Source: Gluconacetobacter takamatsuzukensis
GTDB lineage: Bacteria > Pseudomonadota > Alphaproteobacteria > Acetobacterales > Acetobacteraceae
Reading direction: 5' to 3'
Length of the DNA stretch: 64,000 bases
Assembly: GCF_014174275.1 (NCBI RefSeq)
Contig: NZ_JABEQK010000006.1
Coordinates: 181,795 to 245,794 of the forward strand
Shown: positions 1 to 8,243 of the stretch, piece by piece
Numbering within the stretch: the first letter of the stretch is position 1
Layout: each line of letters starts with the position of its first letter
Notes under the pieces: generated by a model
What the model saw: only the letters and a program-made list of their open reading frames with translations
The model's database searches: none
Told to the model about the DNA's origin: nothing
Position numbers and translations under genes: made by a program

Positions 1-647
1 CGAATGAACGGGTTGTTCGGCGTCAGCGCGCGGCCGCGATGGGCGTGCACCAGGTCGTCGTCGATCATGGCCCGGATCACGCTGTCGGGCATGATCTTCA
101 GCATGTTGTATTCGTGCGATGTGCGGAACCCGTCGGTGAAATGGATAAAGGGCACCCGCGCGGCCAGCGTCGCCGCCTGCGCGACCAGCGCCAAATCATG
201 CCCCTCCTGCACCGACGCCGCGCCCAGGATCGCAAAACCCGTGGGCCGCGCGGCCATGATGTCCTGATGATCGCCGAAGATGGAGGACCCGCCCGCCGCC
301 AGCGCACGCGCGGCGACATGGAAGACCGTCGCGGTCAGCTCGCCCGCGATCTTGTACATGTTGGGCAGCATCAGCATCAGCCCCTGCGACGCCGTAAAGG
401 TCGTCGTCAGGGCGCCACTTTGCAGCGATCCATGCACGCAGCCCGCGGCACCGCCCTCGGCCTGCATTTCCTGCACCACCGGGATATCGCCCCAGATGTT
501 GCGCAGCCCCTGGTCCGACCACGCATCGGCCAGCTCCGCCATCGGCGAGGACGGCGTGATGGGATAGATGGCGCAGATCTCGTTGACCCGATAGGCAACA
601 TGCGCGACGGCAGTGTTACCGTCCATCGTGGCGGTCTGTTCGGTCAT
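1..647 (-). CDS. nifJ: Pyruvate:ferredoxin (flavodoxin) oxidoreductase, N-terminal part, cut by window start
   Basis: The protein converts pyruvate, CoA and oxidised ferredoxin or flavodoxin to acetyl-CoA, CO2 and reduced carrier in the cytoplasm. Only the N-terminal ~215 residues lie in the window. They read as the family's first domain: TMDGNTAVAHVAYR, then IYPITPSSPMAELADAW, GALTTTFTASQGLMLM, FGDHQDIMA and VPFIHFTDGFRTSHE. The start at 647 is preferred because GGAGAAGG lies five bases upstream and family members begin at about this point. An in-frame ATG at 680 overlaps the stop of the upstream flavoprotein gene (ATGA), so the two genes are clearly co-transcribed. In a diazotroph a likely role is supplying low-potential electrons, possibly to nitrogenase; that is inference. 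Family assignment is secure; the thiamine-pyrophosphate and iron-sulfur domains lie outside the window. Confidence 0.92.
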   Translation of the reverse strand, partial: MTEQTATMDGNTAVAHVAYRVNEICAIYPITPSSPMAELADAWSDQGLRNIWGDIPVVQEMQAEGGAAGCVHGSLQSGALTTTFTASQGLMLMLPNMYKIAGELTATVFHVAARALAAGGSSIFGDHQDIMAARPTGFAILGAASVQEGHDLALVAQAATLAARVPFIHFTDGFRTSHEYNMLKIMPDSVIRAMIDDDLVHAHRGRALTPNNPFI

Positions 648-676
648 GCCGACCTTCTCCGTTCCTGTCATGTCGC

Positions 677-2365
677 TCATGCCCGCACCTTGAATCCCGA
701 CGGCGCCGGAGACGCGTCCGTGCCGTCCCCGCCCGCCCCGTCGGGCGTCATTTCGATCGCATGGCACGGGCACTGCTCGAAACAGGTCGCGCAGCCGGTG
801 CACAGATCCATCGACACCGCATATCCCTGCCCCGGCCCCAGCCGCGTAATCGCCTGTTCCGGACAGGCGGCATAGCAATTGTCGCATTCGAAGCAATTGC
901 CGCACGACAGGCAGCGCTGCGCCTCGTAGCGGGCATGGCGCTCGTCCAGCCCGGCATCCACCTCGTCGAACCCCAGCCGCTCCGCGACCGGCCGCTCGGC
1001 CTGCACGCTGCGCGGCGCATCGCGGTAATCCGGCAGATGCAGCATGTCGAAGCTGACCAGCGGGTGCGCCGCCGGATGCACGTAGGCCTTGCCGGCCAGC
1101 CAGGCATCGATCGCCCGCGCCGCCAGCTTGCCGTGCCCGGTCGCCGTGGTCATGGTCCGCGCGCCGCCGATGCAGTCGCCGCCGGCGAAAATGCCGGCCT
1201 GCCCCGTCATCAGGTCGGCATCCACCGCAACGGTGCCGTCCTTCTGCACCTTCACCGCCGCCGCATCCGCCAGCAGGGCCAGGTCGCTGTGCTGGCCCAC
1301 CGCCAGCACCACCGCATCGGCGGCCAGCCGCTCCGTCTCGCCGGTCGGCGTCACGCTGCCGTCGGGGTTCATGGTCACCTTCTCGACCACCAGCCCGTCG
1401 GCGCCGAAATGATCGACCACGCTCAGCCAGCGCACCTTGGCGCCTTCGGCAACCGCCTCGGCCGCCTCGGCCGGCAGGGCCTCCATATGCTGCGGGTCAT
1501 AGCGGAAGATGATGACCGTATCGGTCGCCCCCAGCCGCCGCGCGGTCCGCGCGGCATCCATCGCCACGTTGCCGCCGCCGACCACCGCGACGACGCGCCC
1601 CAGCGCCGGGCGCCCGCCCCGGCTGACATCGGCCAGCATGCTGATCGCATCGGTCATCTTCCGGCCGTCCATGGCCGGGATGTTCAGCCGGTTGGCCAGT
1701 TGCGCGCCGACCCCGACGAACACGGCGTCGAACCCGCCCTCCTGCTTCGCGCGCAGCACATCGTCCACCCGCTGGCCGCAGCGCAGCGTCACGCCCGGCA
1801 GGCCCGTGATCCGCGCGATATCCTTGCCCATCGGCTCGCGCGGCAGCCGATAGGCCGGGATGCCGTACATCATCATGCCGCCCGGCTGCTCCGCCGCATC
1901 GCGGATCTCGACCTGGTGCCCCATCCGCGCCAGATGCCAGGCGCAGGACAGGCCGGCCGGCCCCGCGCCCACGACCAGCACCTTCCTGCCCGTCGCGGGC
2001 GCCACCGAAACCTGCCAGCCCTTCTCGGCCGCCAGATCGCCCAGAAACCGCTCGACGGCATGGATGGCCACCGGCGAATCCAGCTCGCCCCGGTTGCAGC
2101 CGCCCTCGCACGGGTGATAGCAGGCCCGGCCGTGGATGGCCGGCATGGGGTTGTTGGCCACCAGCGCCCGCCAGGCCTTTTCGTACTCGCCCGCCTGGGC
2201 CAGGGCCAGCCAGCCCTGGATATCCTCGCCGGCCGGGCAGGCATGGTTACAGGGCGGCAGGAAATGCATGTAGACGGGCTTCTGCCAGCGTCGGCTGCCG
2301 ACCCCACGCCGCGTCGTCTCCTGCAGCACCTGCGTCATGTCATCGAGTTTCAAAACCATCCCCAC
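677..2365 (-). CDS. GltD-like FAD/NAD(P)H oxidoreductase with C-terminal 2x[4Fe-4S] ferredoxin domain
   Basis: 562 residues. The N-terminal Fe-S domain resembles the glutamate synthase small subunit (C39, C43, then C82, C86, C90). It is followed by an FAD Rossmann motif VVGAGPAGLS (131-140), an NAD(P)H motif VVGGGNVAMDAARTARRLG, and the flavin-closing GGDCIGGARTMTTATGHG. The last ~65 residues carry two ferredoxin clusters, CLSCGNCFECDNCYAACP and CTGCATCFEQCPC. True GltD lacks this ferredoxin tail. The gene sits directly upstream of, and overlaps or nearly overlaps, nifJ, so its likely job is to pass electrons between NAD(P)H and ferredoxin for the pyruvate oxidoreductase. That role is inferred from context. 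The start at 2365 gives a complete N-terminal domain; ATGs at codons 3 and 10 are alternatives. Calling it glutamate synthase would probably be wrong, since no large subunit is adjacent. Confidence 0.85.
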   Translation of the reverse strand: MGMVLKLDDMTQVLQETTRRGVGSRRWQKPVYMHFLPPCNHACPAGEDIQGWLALAQAGEYEKAWRALVANNPMPAIHGRACYHPCEGGCNRGELDSPVAIHAVERFLGDLAAEKGWQVSVAPATGRKVLVVGAGPAGLSCAWHLARMGHQVEIRDAAEQPGGMMMYGIPAYRLPREPMGKDIARITGLPGVTLRCGQRVDDVLRAKQEGGFDAVFVGVGAQLANRLNIPAMDGRKMTDAISMLADVSRGGRPALGRVVAVVGGGNVAMDAARTARRLGATDTVIIFRYDPQHMEALPAEAAEAVAEGAKVRWLSVVDHFGADGLVVEKVTMNPDGSVTPTGETERLAADAVVLAVGQHSDLALLADAAAVKVQKDGTVAVDADLMTGQAGIFAGGDCIGGARTMTTATGHGKLAARAIDAWLAGKAYVHPAAHPLVSFDMLHLPDYRDAPRSVQAERPVAERLGFDEVDAGLDERHARYEAQRCLSCGNCFECDNCYAACPEQAITRLGPGQGYAVSMDLCTGCATCFEQCPCHAIEMTPDGAGGDGTDASPAPSGFKVRA

Positions 2366-2556
2366 CCCCAGCCCACCGAGCCCGCCCGCGCATTATTGGC
2401 GCGTGGCCGGCCCATGCCGCACGACCGATACCACGAGATTATCGTTTCGACACCGATCCAGACAAACCCGCGCCCCGGAATCGGACACCGAACCGGCACC
2501 CTCCCCGTCCGAGGATTCGCCATTTTTGTCATAACATCGAATGGGCAGGAGCCCGT

Positions 2557-2570
2557 TTGACCGAAGTCAA
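2557..2570 (-). promoter_or_regulatory. FNR/FixK-type operator ahead of the oxidoreductase operon
   Basis: TTGAC-CGAA-GTCAA is a perfect 5+4+5 palindrome matching the FNR/FixK consensus TTGAY-N4-RTCAA. It lies about 190 bases upstream of the flavoprotein-nifJ operon. Read leftward, a TATGAC -10-like hexamer begins about 23 bases past the site, the usual class II spacing for this family. Control by low oxygen is inferred from the motif and from the oxygen-sensitive product. Confidence 0.55.
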
Positions 2571-2652
2571 TCGGCACAGATTTCTTTGATCTGTCATCGG
2601 GATGGCGATGGCGGCGGGAGGCGCGTCCCCGCGCCGCCCCCGCCCGCACCCA

Positions 2653-3597
2653 TCAGGTGCCCAGCACGGCCCGCAGGTCGCCGCCATGCCGCGCCAGCGC
2701 GGCTTCGGCCTCCGCCAGGCTCATCCCATGCCGGATCAGCACCGCCCGCTTGACGTTGCCGTCGCTGGCCGCAAGGGCCCGGGCAATCTGCTCGTCCGTA
2801 CCCCCGGCCAGCAGCCGCACCATCCGCGCCGCACGCGTCTTCAGCTTGGCGTTGACGACGCGCATATCCACCATCTGCCCGCGATAGGCATGGCCCAGCC
2901 GCACCATCAGCGCGGTGGAAAGCATGTTCAGCGCCGCCTTCTGCGCGGTGCCGGCCTTCAGCCGCGTCGAGCCGGAAATGACCTCCGGCCCGGTCGGCAG
3001 CACGATCCCCCATTCGGCCTCGCGCAGCAGCCGCCCGCCGGGATTCGACGCAATGCCCACGGTCAGCGCGCCCCGCGCCCGCGCGGCAGCCACCGCGGCG
3101 CAGGTATAGGGCGTGCCCCCGCTGGCGGCGATGCCGAACACCACATCATGCGGGCCCGGATCGTGGGACAGGATCTCCGCCCGGGCCGCATCCTCCCGGT
3201 CCTCGGCCCCTTCCACCGATTCGAACAGCGCAGCCGGCCCTCCGGCAAGCATCAGCACCAGCCGCTCGCCCGGCCAGCCGAAGGTCGGCGTCAGCTCCAC
3301 ACCGTCCTGAAGCCCGATCCGCCCCGAGGTACCGGCCCCCACGTAAAACAGCCGCCCCCCGGCGCGCAGCCCCGGCAGCGCGGCCTCCACCACCGCCTCC
3401 ATCTGCGGCACGGCGGCCCGCACGATCGCCACCGCCGTCATCTGCGCCTCGGCCAGCGCGTCCAGGACCGATCCGGTCGGCCAGAGATCGATATCCCCAT
3501 AGCGCGGATCGCGCTCCTCGGTGCCGATACCGGGCACGGGCGCGGAAACGGGGGTGGAATGCGGGCCTGTCGTCACGGTCTGGTCACTTCCCTGCAA
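2653..3597 (-). CDS. murQ: N-acetylmuramic acid 6-phosphate etherase
   Basis: The enzyme splits the lactyl ether of N-acetylmuramic acid 6-phosphate to N-acetylglucosamine 6-phosphate and D-lactate in cell-wall recycling. The 314 residues hold the SIS sugar-phosphate-isomerase fold: VGAGTSGRIG (86-95), DGVELTPTFG with E101, EGAEDRED with E132, IAASGGTPY, and STRLKAGTAQKAALNMLST. E101 and E132 align with the catalytic glutamates as I recall them for E. coli MurQ. A short UBA-like tail (DGNVKRAVLIRHGMSLAEA) follows, as is usual. The start at 3597 lies within the 3' end of the upstream transporter gene (14-base overlap), so the two are translated together. That suggests the transporter imports a MurQ-related substrate. 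No PTS gene or anhydro-MurNAc kinase is in the window. Confidence 0.93.
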   Translation of the reverse strand: MQGSDQTVTTGPHSTPVSAPVPGIGTEERDPRYGDIDLWPTGSVLDALAEAQMTAVAIVRAAVPQMEAVVEAALPGLRAGGRLFYVGAGTSGRIGLQDGVELTPTFGWPGERLVLMLAGGPAALFESVEGAEDREDAARAEILSHDPGPHDVVFGIAASGGTPYTCAAVAAARARGALTVGIASNPGGRLLREAEWGIVLPTGPEVISGSTRLKAGTAQKAALNMLSTALMVRLGHAYRGQMVDMRVVNAKLKTRAARMVRLLAGGTDEQIARALAASDGNVKRAVLIRHGMSLAEAEAALARHGGDLRAVLGT

Positions 3598-5095
3598 CGG
3601 AATCGGTCCCGCCCACGCGGCGGGACGAACGAAACATCATGGAAAGACAGGCGGGCGCCAGCATCATCCCGATCCCGGCCGGCACCAGCCACGGAAAGGC
3701 GATCGTCCACCCCACACGCTGGGCAAGGCCCATCAGCACGGCCATGCCGGCCAGCGAGACCAGGACCCCGACCACCGCATCACGCTCCCGCCCGCCCGGA
3801 CACAGCATGCCGAACAGAAACGCCCCCAATGTCGGCCCATAGGACCATCCCGCGACGGTCAGCCCCAGGATCACGGCCGATTTCGTCCCCCCGCCCAACA
3901 CCATGGTCACGGCAACCAGCGCCACGGCCCAGAAGGCCGTCAGCACCCGCGCGGCAAACAGCGGCCCCGCCCGCCACCCGCATGCCTCGGCCATGCGCGC
4001 CACAACCCGCGCCGGCACCGGCCCGAAATCCGTCAGCACCGACCCCGCCATGGCATTCAGCGTCGCGGACAGCGACCCCATGGTGGCACTCAGCACGCCC
4101 GCCACCAGCAGGCCGCTCAACCCGGCCGGCAGGCCGGTGACGATGAAATGCGGAAACAGCTCGTCCGCCGACCGAAAGCCCAGCGCCGCCAGCGGCGCCC
4201 CGCCCGACCGCACCCACAACTGCACCCCGACCACCGACAGCAGCGTAAACAGCACCCCCACCAGCACGGCACTGCCGATCAGGGCCAGCCGCGCCGCCTG
4301 CAGGCTGCGGGCGGCCAGCAGCCGCTGGACCATCAGCTGGTCCGTCCCATGCGATGCCACGGACAGGATCGCCCCGCCCAGCAGGGCGGCGGCAGGGGTA
4401 AACGGGTCAGCAAACCACCGCGCGCCGGAGTGGACATGAAACAGGGCCAGCCGCCCGGCTCCCCACGCCGCCTGCCAGCCGCCGGCGCCACCCCACAGAA
4501 TGCCCACGCACAGCGCGGCCCCGAACAGATAGATGACCAGTTGCACGCTGTCCGACCACACCACGGCGCGCAGCCCGCCGAACAGCGTATAGGCCAGCGT
4601 CGCCGCCATGATCGCGACCAGCACCGTGCCCCGCCCCACCGGCAGGCCGGCATGGGTCAGCAGCCATACCAGCGGCAGCATGCCGGCCAGCAGGCGCACA
4701 CCTTCCGCCACCAGCCGCGTCAGCAGAAACGCCCCGGCAGCGATCCTCTGCACCCGATACCCGAATCGCCGGCCGAGATACTGGTAGGCGCTGCTCATCC
4801 GCCCCTGGATGTAAAGCGGCAGGAACCACACGGCCACGACCAGCCGCCCGATCAGATACCCTCCTGCCAGGCCGGCAAAGACCAGCCCATTCGTGTAGCC
4901 GACCCCCGGCACGCTGATGAAGGTCAGGGTCGAGGTCTCGGTCGCCACCAGCGACAGGCACAGCGCCCACCAGGGCAAATCGTGATGCGCCGACAGGAAA
5001 TCCCCCGCCGAGCGCCCCCGCCGCGCCATGGTCAGAGTCACGGCCAGCAGGACCACGAAATACAGGCCGATCACGGCAATATCGGCAGGTCGCAT
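3584..5095 (-). CDS. Sodium:solute symporter (SSS) family permease
   Basis: 503 residues, mostly hydrophobic, about 13 membrane helices. Typical SSS features are the start with helix 1 (MRPADIAVIGLYFVVLLAVT), the phrase ATETSTLTFISVPGVGYTNG, and the long central signature FGGLRAVVWSDSVQLVIYLFG. The start at 5095 has AGAGGGGG just upstream; an open frame continues to 6139, but that part is antisense to the next permease. Its 3' end overlaps murQ by 14 bases. The substrate cannot be read from sequence; MurNAc, a muropeptide sugar or another hexosamine is suggested by coupling to murQ. No signal of horizontal origin was seen. Confidence 0.85.
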   Translation of the reverse strand: MRPADIAVIGLYFVVLLAVTLTMARRGRSAGDFLSAHHDLPWWALCLSLVATETSTLTFISVPGVGYTNGLVFAGLAGGYLIGRLVVAVWFLPLYIQGRMSSAYQYLGRRFGYRVQRIAAGAFLLTRLVAEGVRLLAGMLPLVWLLTHAGLPVGRGTVLVAIMAATLAYTLFGGLRAVVWSDSVQLVIYLFGAALCVGILWGGAGGWQAAWGAGRLALFHVHSGARWFADPFTPAAALLGGAILSVASHGTDQLMVQRLLAARSLQAARLALIGSAVLVGVLFTLLSVVGVQLWVRSGGAPLAALGFRSADELFPHFIVTGLPAGLSGLLVAGVLSATMGSLSATLNAMAGSVLTDFGPVPARVVARMAEACGWRAGPLFAARVLTAFWAVALVAVTMVLGGGTKSAVILGLTVAGWSYGPTLGAFLFGMLCPGGRERDAVVGVLVSLAGMAVLMGLAQRVGWTIAFPWLVPAGIGMMLAPACLSMMFRSSRRVGGTDSVAGK

Positions 5096-5214
5096 AAGCC
5101 CCCTCTGGCCGGCGGCAATTGTGAACCGCGCCCAAGCACAACAGTACCATAGCGACGCAGCCCGGCACGAGAAAGGCCCGGACAGGCACACACCAACCTG
5201 CCGCCCCTCCCCCG

Positions 5215-6606
5215 TCAGACGATGCCGGAAGCCGCTCCCGCGACACGCTTCCGCCGTTCCATCCACGCAATCGCACCGGCCACCAGCAGGTTGGCCACCA
5301 GCCCGACCATCCCGGTATTCAGTCCCGCCGGCTGCAAGCCGGCAAGCGCGCCCCCCATGGCCACGGCATCCCCGACCACCAGCCCCGCCCCCAGCGCCCA
5401 CGCCGATAGCGGCCACCGCCAGAGGATCGCGGCAATACCGGGAATGAACTGCGACACGCCGAGGTAATAGAAGCTGGTCAGCGTCACCATCAGCCCCGAC
5501 AGATGCCCCGCCGCCACGATCGAGAACAGCAGATAGAGCGCGATCACCGCCTGCGCCCCCCGCCTCTGTCCGGAATCCGACAGGCCATGCAGCAGGTTGC
5601 GCGACACCAGCGGGCCGATGGCCAGGCAGGTGCCGGCCAGGATCACCAGCCCCGACAGCGCGCAGGCCCCGGCGGCCAGCCCGACCATCCAGTCCGGCAC
5701 CAGCGCCCCGGCAGCGACCATGAACACCGCATTGGGCGTGGGCACCGGCAGCCCCGCTGAACGCGCATACAGCGCCACCAGATAGAGAAACGGAAACATC
5801 ACCATATACAGCGGCATGACGATCTGGTTGCGCCGCACCGTCCGCGCCGAACGCGCGGTAAACACGAAGGCCACCGTCTGCGGCGCCACGCAGAACGCCA
5901 CGGCTTGGAGCGGAATGGTCGAAAGCGCATAGACCTGGTCCCGCAGCGCCACCGGCTGCCCCGTCCATGCCATGGGCGGCAAATGCGCCATCCCTCCGGC
6001 CCGCAGGGCGGCCAGCCCCACGACCGTCACCGCCATCAGCACCAGACTGTCCTTGATCACCGAGACATAGGCCGGCGCACGAATGCCCGAGAGCATGATC
6101 CAGGCAAAGGTCAGGCCGGCGGCGGCGGCGGTCGTCCACTGCTCGGGCAACCCCCAGTGAAACTGGTCGATGATGCGCAGCAGGCCGACGATCTGCAATT
6201 CACCCATCGGCAGCAGGCACAGGATCGCGGTCAGCACCACCAGCCGTTCCAGCCCCCGGCTGCCGAACCGGGCTCGAAACAGATCGGCCATGGTCAGCGC
6301 CTGATAATGCCGGCCGGCCCGCCAGATCAGCGGATTGAGAAAATACCCGACCGGATAGGCCAGCACGATATAGGACAGGAACCAGATGATGAAGGACGTC
6401 CCCGTACTGTAGGCCGCCGACGGAAACCCCATGATGCTGCCGATACTGTAGGTTTCCCCCACCGCCAGCATGAAGACCAGGATGCCGCCGAACTGGCCCG
6501 ACGCGACGAAGAAATCGCGGCTGTCCTGGTGCCCGTGGCCACGCCGCGAGAACAGCGCCACCATGATGGACAGCAGAATGACCAGGAAGAAGATGATGCT
6601 AGCCAT
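5215..6606 (-). CDS. Sodium:solute symporter (SSS) family permease, DUF3311-associated type
   Basis: 463 residues with about 12-13 membrane helices. The N-terminal FFVASGQFGGILVFMLAVGE and GETYSIGSIMGFPSAAYSTG match SSS transporters. The start at 6606 is chosen because GGAGGGGAGG precedes the ATG and the ATG overlaps the stop of the small DUF3311 gene (ATGGCTAG); an upstream in-frame codon at 6639 lacks this support. A 119-base gap separates it from the next SSS gene downstream. Small DUF3311 proteins often pair with SSS permeases (the PanF/YhdT-like arrangement). Substrate unknown; the murQ neighbourhood hints at a cell-wall sugar or peptide, but organic acids are equally possible for this subfamily. 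Confidence 0.83.
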   Translation of the reverse strand: MASIIFFLVILLSIMVALFSRRGHGHQDSRDFFVASGQFGGILVFMLAVGETYSIGSIMGFPSAAYSTGTSFIIWFLSYIVLAYPVGYFLNPLIWRAGRHYQALTMADLFRARFGSRGLERLVVLTAILCLLPMGELQIVGLLRIIDQFHWGLPEQWTTAAAAGLTFAWIMLSGIRAPAYVSVIKDSLVLMAVTVVGLAALRAGGMAHLPPMAWTGQPVALRDQVYALSTIPLQAVAFCVAPQTVAFVFTARSARTVRRNQIVMPLYMVMFPFLYLVALYARSAGLPVPTPNAVFMVAAGALVPDWMVGLAAGACALSGLVILAGTCLAIGPLVSRNLLHGLSDSGQRRGAQAVIALYLLFSIVAAGHLSGLMVTLTSFYYLGVSQFIPGIAAILWRWPLSAWALGAGLVVGDAVAMGGALAGLQPAGLNTGMVGLVANLLVAGAIAWMERRKRVAGAASGIV

Positions 6607-6802
6607 CCTCCCCTCCACGATCGAAAGCCAGCCAGACAACGACCAGGCACAGCGACGTCAGGAAGAACCAGCCGAACAGCCAGCACACGACCAGCGGCAC
6701 CCCGAAGATCAGCAGACGGCTCGCACTCAGGACGGGCAGCAACAGCACGATCGCGCCGAACGGCACCCCGACCCCCAGCCCGACACGCCAGACATCCCTC
6801 AT
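6599..6802 (-). CDS. DUF3311 small inner-membrane protein, SSS permease partner
   Basis: 67 residues with two hydrophobic segments (VGVPFGAIVLLLPVL and FGVPLVVCWLFGWFFLTSL) ending in the short acidic tail FDRGGEDG. This is the usual size and layout of DUF3311 (YhdT-like) proteins, which lie directly upstream of SSS permeases. The start at 6802 is favoured by GAGGGAAG immediately upstream; an in-frame ATG at 6842-6844 would add 14 polar residues and lacks a good ribosome site. Its stop codon overlaps the next gene's start. Its biochemical role is not known; it may be an accessory subunit of the permease. Confidence 0.75.
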   Translation of the reverse strand: MRDVWRVGLGVGVPFGAIVLLLPVLSASRLLIFGVPLVVCWLFGWFFLTSLCLVVVWLAFDRGGEDG

Positions 6803-7106
6803 GCTTCCCTCGGTCGTTCGCGGTTTCAGTGCGCTGCCCTCCATGACGATATCGTTCCGGTTCCGGCCATGTCACGCAGGCTCATGCCGCCCCGCATCCA
6901 CCCGTCAGGCCCGGTCCACAAACAGTCTGCCAGCATGCTCCCCGCCCGCCCATCCCCTTCTCACTCCGCCGCAAGCCCGTGTTGAAGACCGGCGCGCGTG
7001 CCACAGGGCCCGACGGTGCAAGGGCCCTCTGGACGCCTGCTCCGTCGACGACGAGAATCCACCCCATCCCGCGCCCGCACACCCCTCGCACAAGGTCCGT
7101 TTCCCG
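6803..7106. other. Divergent intergenic region between DUF3311 operon and P1 peptidase
   Basis: About 300 bases separating leftward and rightward transcription units, so both promoters should lie here. I found no convincing consensus -35/-10 pair or operator. GC content remains high and no credible small gene is visible. Confidence 0.4.
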
Positions 7107-8216
7107 ATGAAAAGACGCACGCTCCTCGGCCTCTCCGCCGCCCTGCCGATACTGGCGGCCCGCGCGACGCGGGCTGCCGCGGCGCTGGGCGGCAGCGGCC
7201 ATGTGGGCCCCACCAACCTCATCACCGACGTCGCCGGCCTGACGGTCGGCGAAGCGCATGACACGCGGGTTCGCACCGGGGTCACAATCCTCCTGCCCGA
7301 CCGGCGGGTGGCCTGCGCGGTGGACGTGCGCGGCGGCGGCCCCGGCACGCGTGAGACCGATGCGCTGACGGCCGGCAATCTCGTGCGCAGCATCGATGCC
7401 ATCGTGCTGTCCGGCGGCTCGGTCTACGGGCTGGCCTCGGCCGACGGCGTCGCCGCCTGGCTGGGTGCGCGCGGACGCGGCTTTTCCATGACGAAACAAC
7501 CCGGCGTGCCGCCGTCGCCCATCGTCCCCACCGCGATCCTGTTCGATCTCGCCAATGGCGGCGACAAGAACTGGGGCCTCAACCCGCCCTATCGCGACCT
7601 GGCCCTGAAGGCGATGGACCATCCCACCCGCGACATCGCCCTCGGCACGGCCGGCGCGGGATACGGGGCGCAGGCCGGCGCACTCAAGGGCGGGCTCGGT
7701 TCCGCCTCGTTCGTCACCGCCGACGGGATGACCGTCGGCGCCCTGGTGGCGGTCAACAGCCTCGGCTCCGTGGTCGTGCCGGGCACGCGCCATTTCTGGG
7801 CAGGCGCCTTCGAGATGGGCCGCGAATTCGGCGGGCTGGGTGCCGGCACCGCCCATGTCGATCCCGAGGATTGGGGCCGGGCCAAATTCAACCCGGCAGC
7901 CCGCGCCAACACCACCATCGCCTGCATCGCCACCGACGCCGATCTTGATGCCGACGACCTCAAGCGCGTGGCCATGATGGCGCAGGACGGCATGGCCCGC
8001 GCCATCCGCCCGGTTCACTCACCCTTCGACGGCGACGTCATTTTCGCACTGTCCACTGGCCGCCGCCCGCTTCCCCCCGGCTCGCGCCCGCTCCATGTGG
8101 CGCGGCTGGGCGCCCTGGCGGCCGACACATTGTCCCGCGCCGTGGCGCGCGGCGTGTACGAAGCCACGCTCCCCCCCGGCATGGGCATCCCGACCTGGAA
8201 GAACCTGCCGGACTAG
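7107..8216 (+). CDS. P1 family (DmpA/NylC-like) N-terminal nucleophile peptidase, exported
   Basis: 369 residues. The N-terminus MKRRTLLGLSAALPILAA has twin arginines and a hydrophobic stretch, so Tat-type export is likely. The rest matches the P1/S58 family (L-aminopeptidase/D-esterase DmpA, 6-aminohexanoate oligomer hydrolase NylC): ITDVAGLTVGEA, VDVRGGGPGTRETDAL, VLSGGSVYGLASADGV, GAGYGAQAGALKGGLGSAS. Such proteins cleave themselves to free a Thr or Ser nucleophile. Here N268-T269 in ARANTTIACIATDADL is the expected cleavage point. The start at 7107 is the first codon giving a proper signal peptide; the frame is open further upstream without one. It faces away from the murQ-permease operon. 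Some relatives act on D-amino-acid peptides, so a cell-wall peptide substrate is possible but unproven. Confidence 0.85.
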   Translation: MKRRTLLGLSAALPILAARATRAAAALGGSGHVGPTNLITDVAGLTVGEAHDTRVRTGVTILLPDRRVACAVDVRGGGPGTRETDALTAGNLVRSIDAIVLSGGSVYGLASADGVAAWLGARGRGFSMTKQPGVPPSPIVPTAILFDLANGGDKNWGLNPPYRDLALKAMDHPTRDIALGTAGAGYGAQAGALKGGLGSASFVTADGMTVGALVAVNSLGSVVVPGTRHFWAGAFEMGREFGGLGAGTAHVDPEDWGRAKFNPAARANTTIACIATDADLDADDLKRVAMMAQDGMARAIRPVHSPFDGDVIFALSTGRRPLPPGSRPLHVARLGALAADTLSRAVARGVYEATLPPGMGIPTWKNLPD

Positions 8217-8243
8217 GAAACAAGCCGGCAGCCTCCCCCACGG

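Noticed and set aside
2602..4140. 512-residue plus-strand open frame opposite murQ and the SSS gene
   Set aside because: High-GC antisense frame with Arg/Pro/His-rich composition and no domain; the minus strand carries clear murQ.
5096..6139. Upstream extension of the first SSS permease to 851 residues
   Set aside because: Overlaps the second permease in another frame and is not hydrophobic; start at 5095 has a ribosome site and helix 1.
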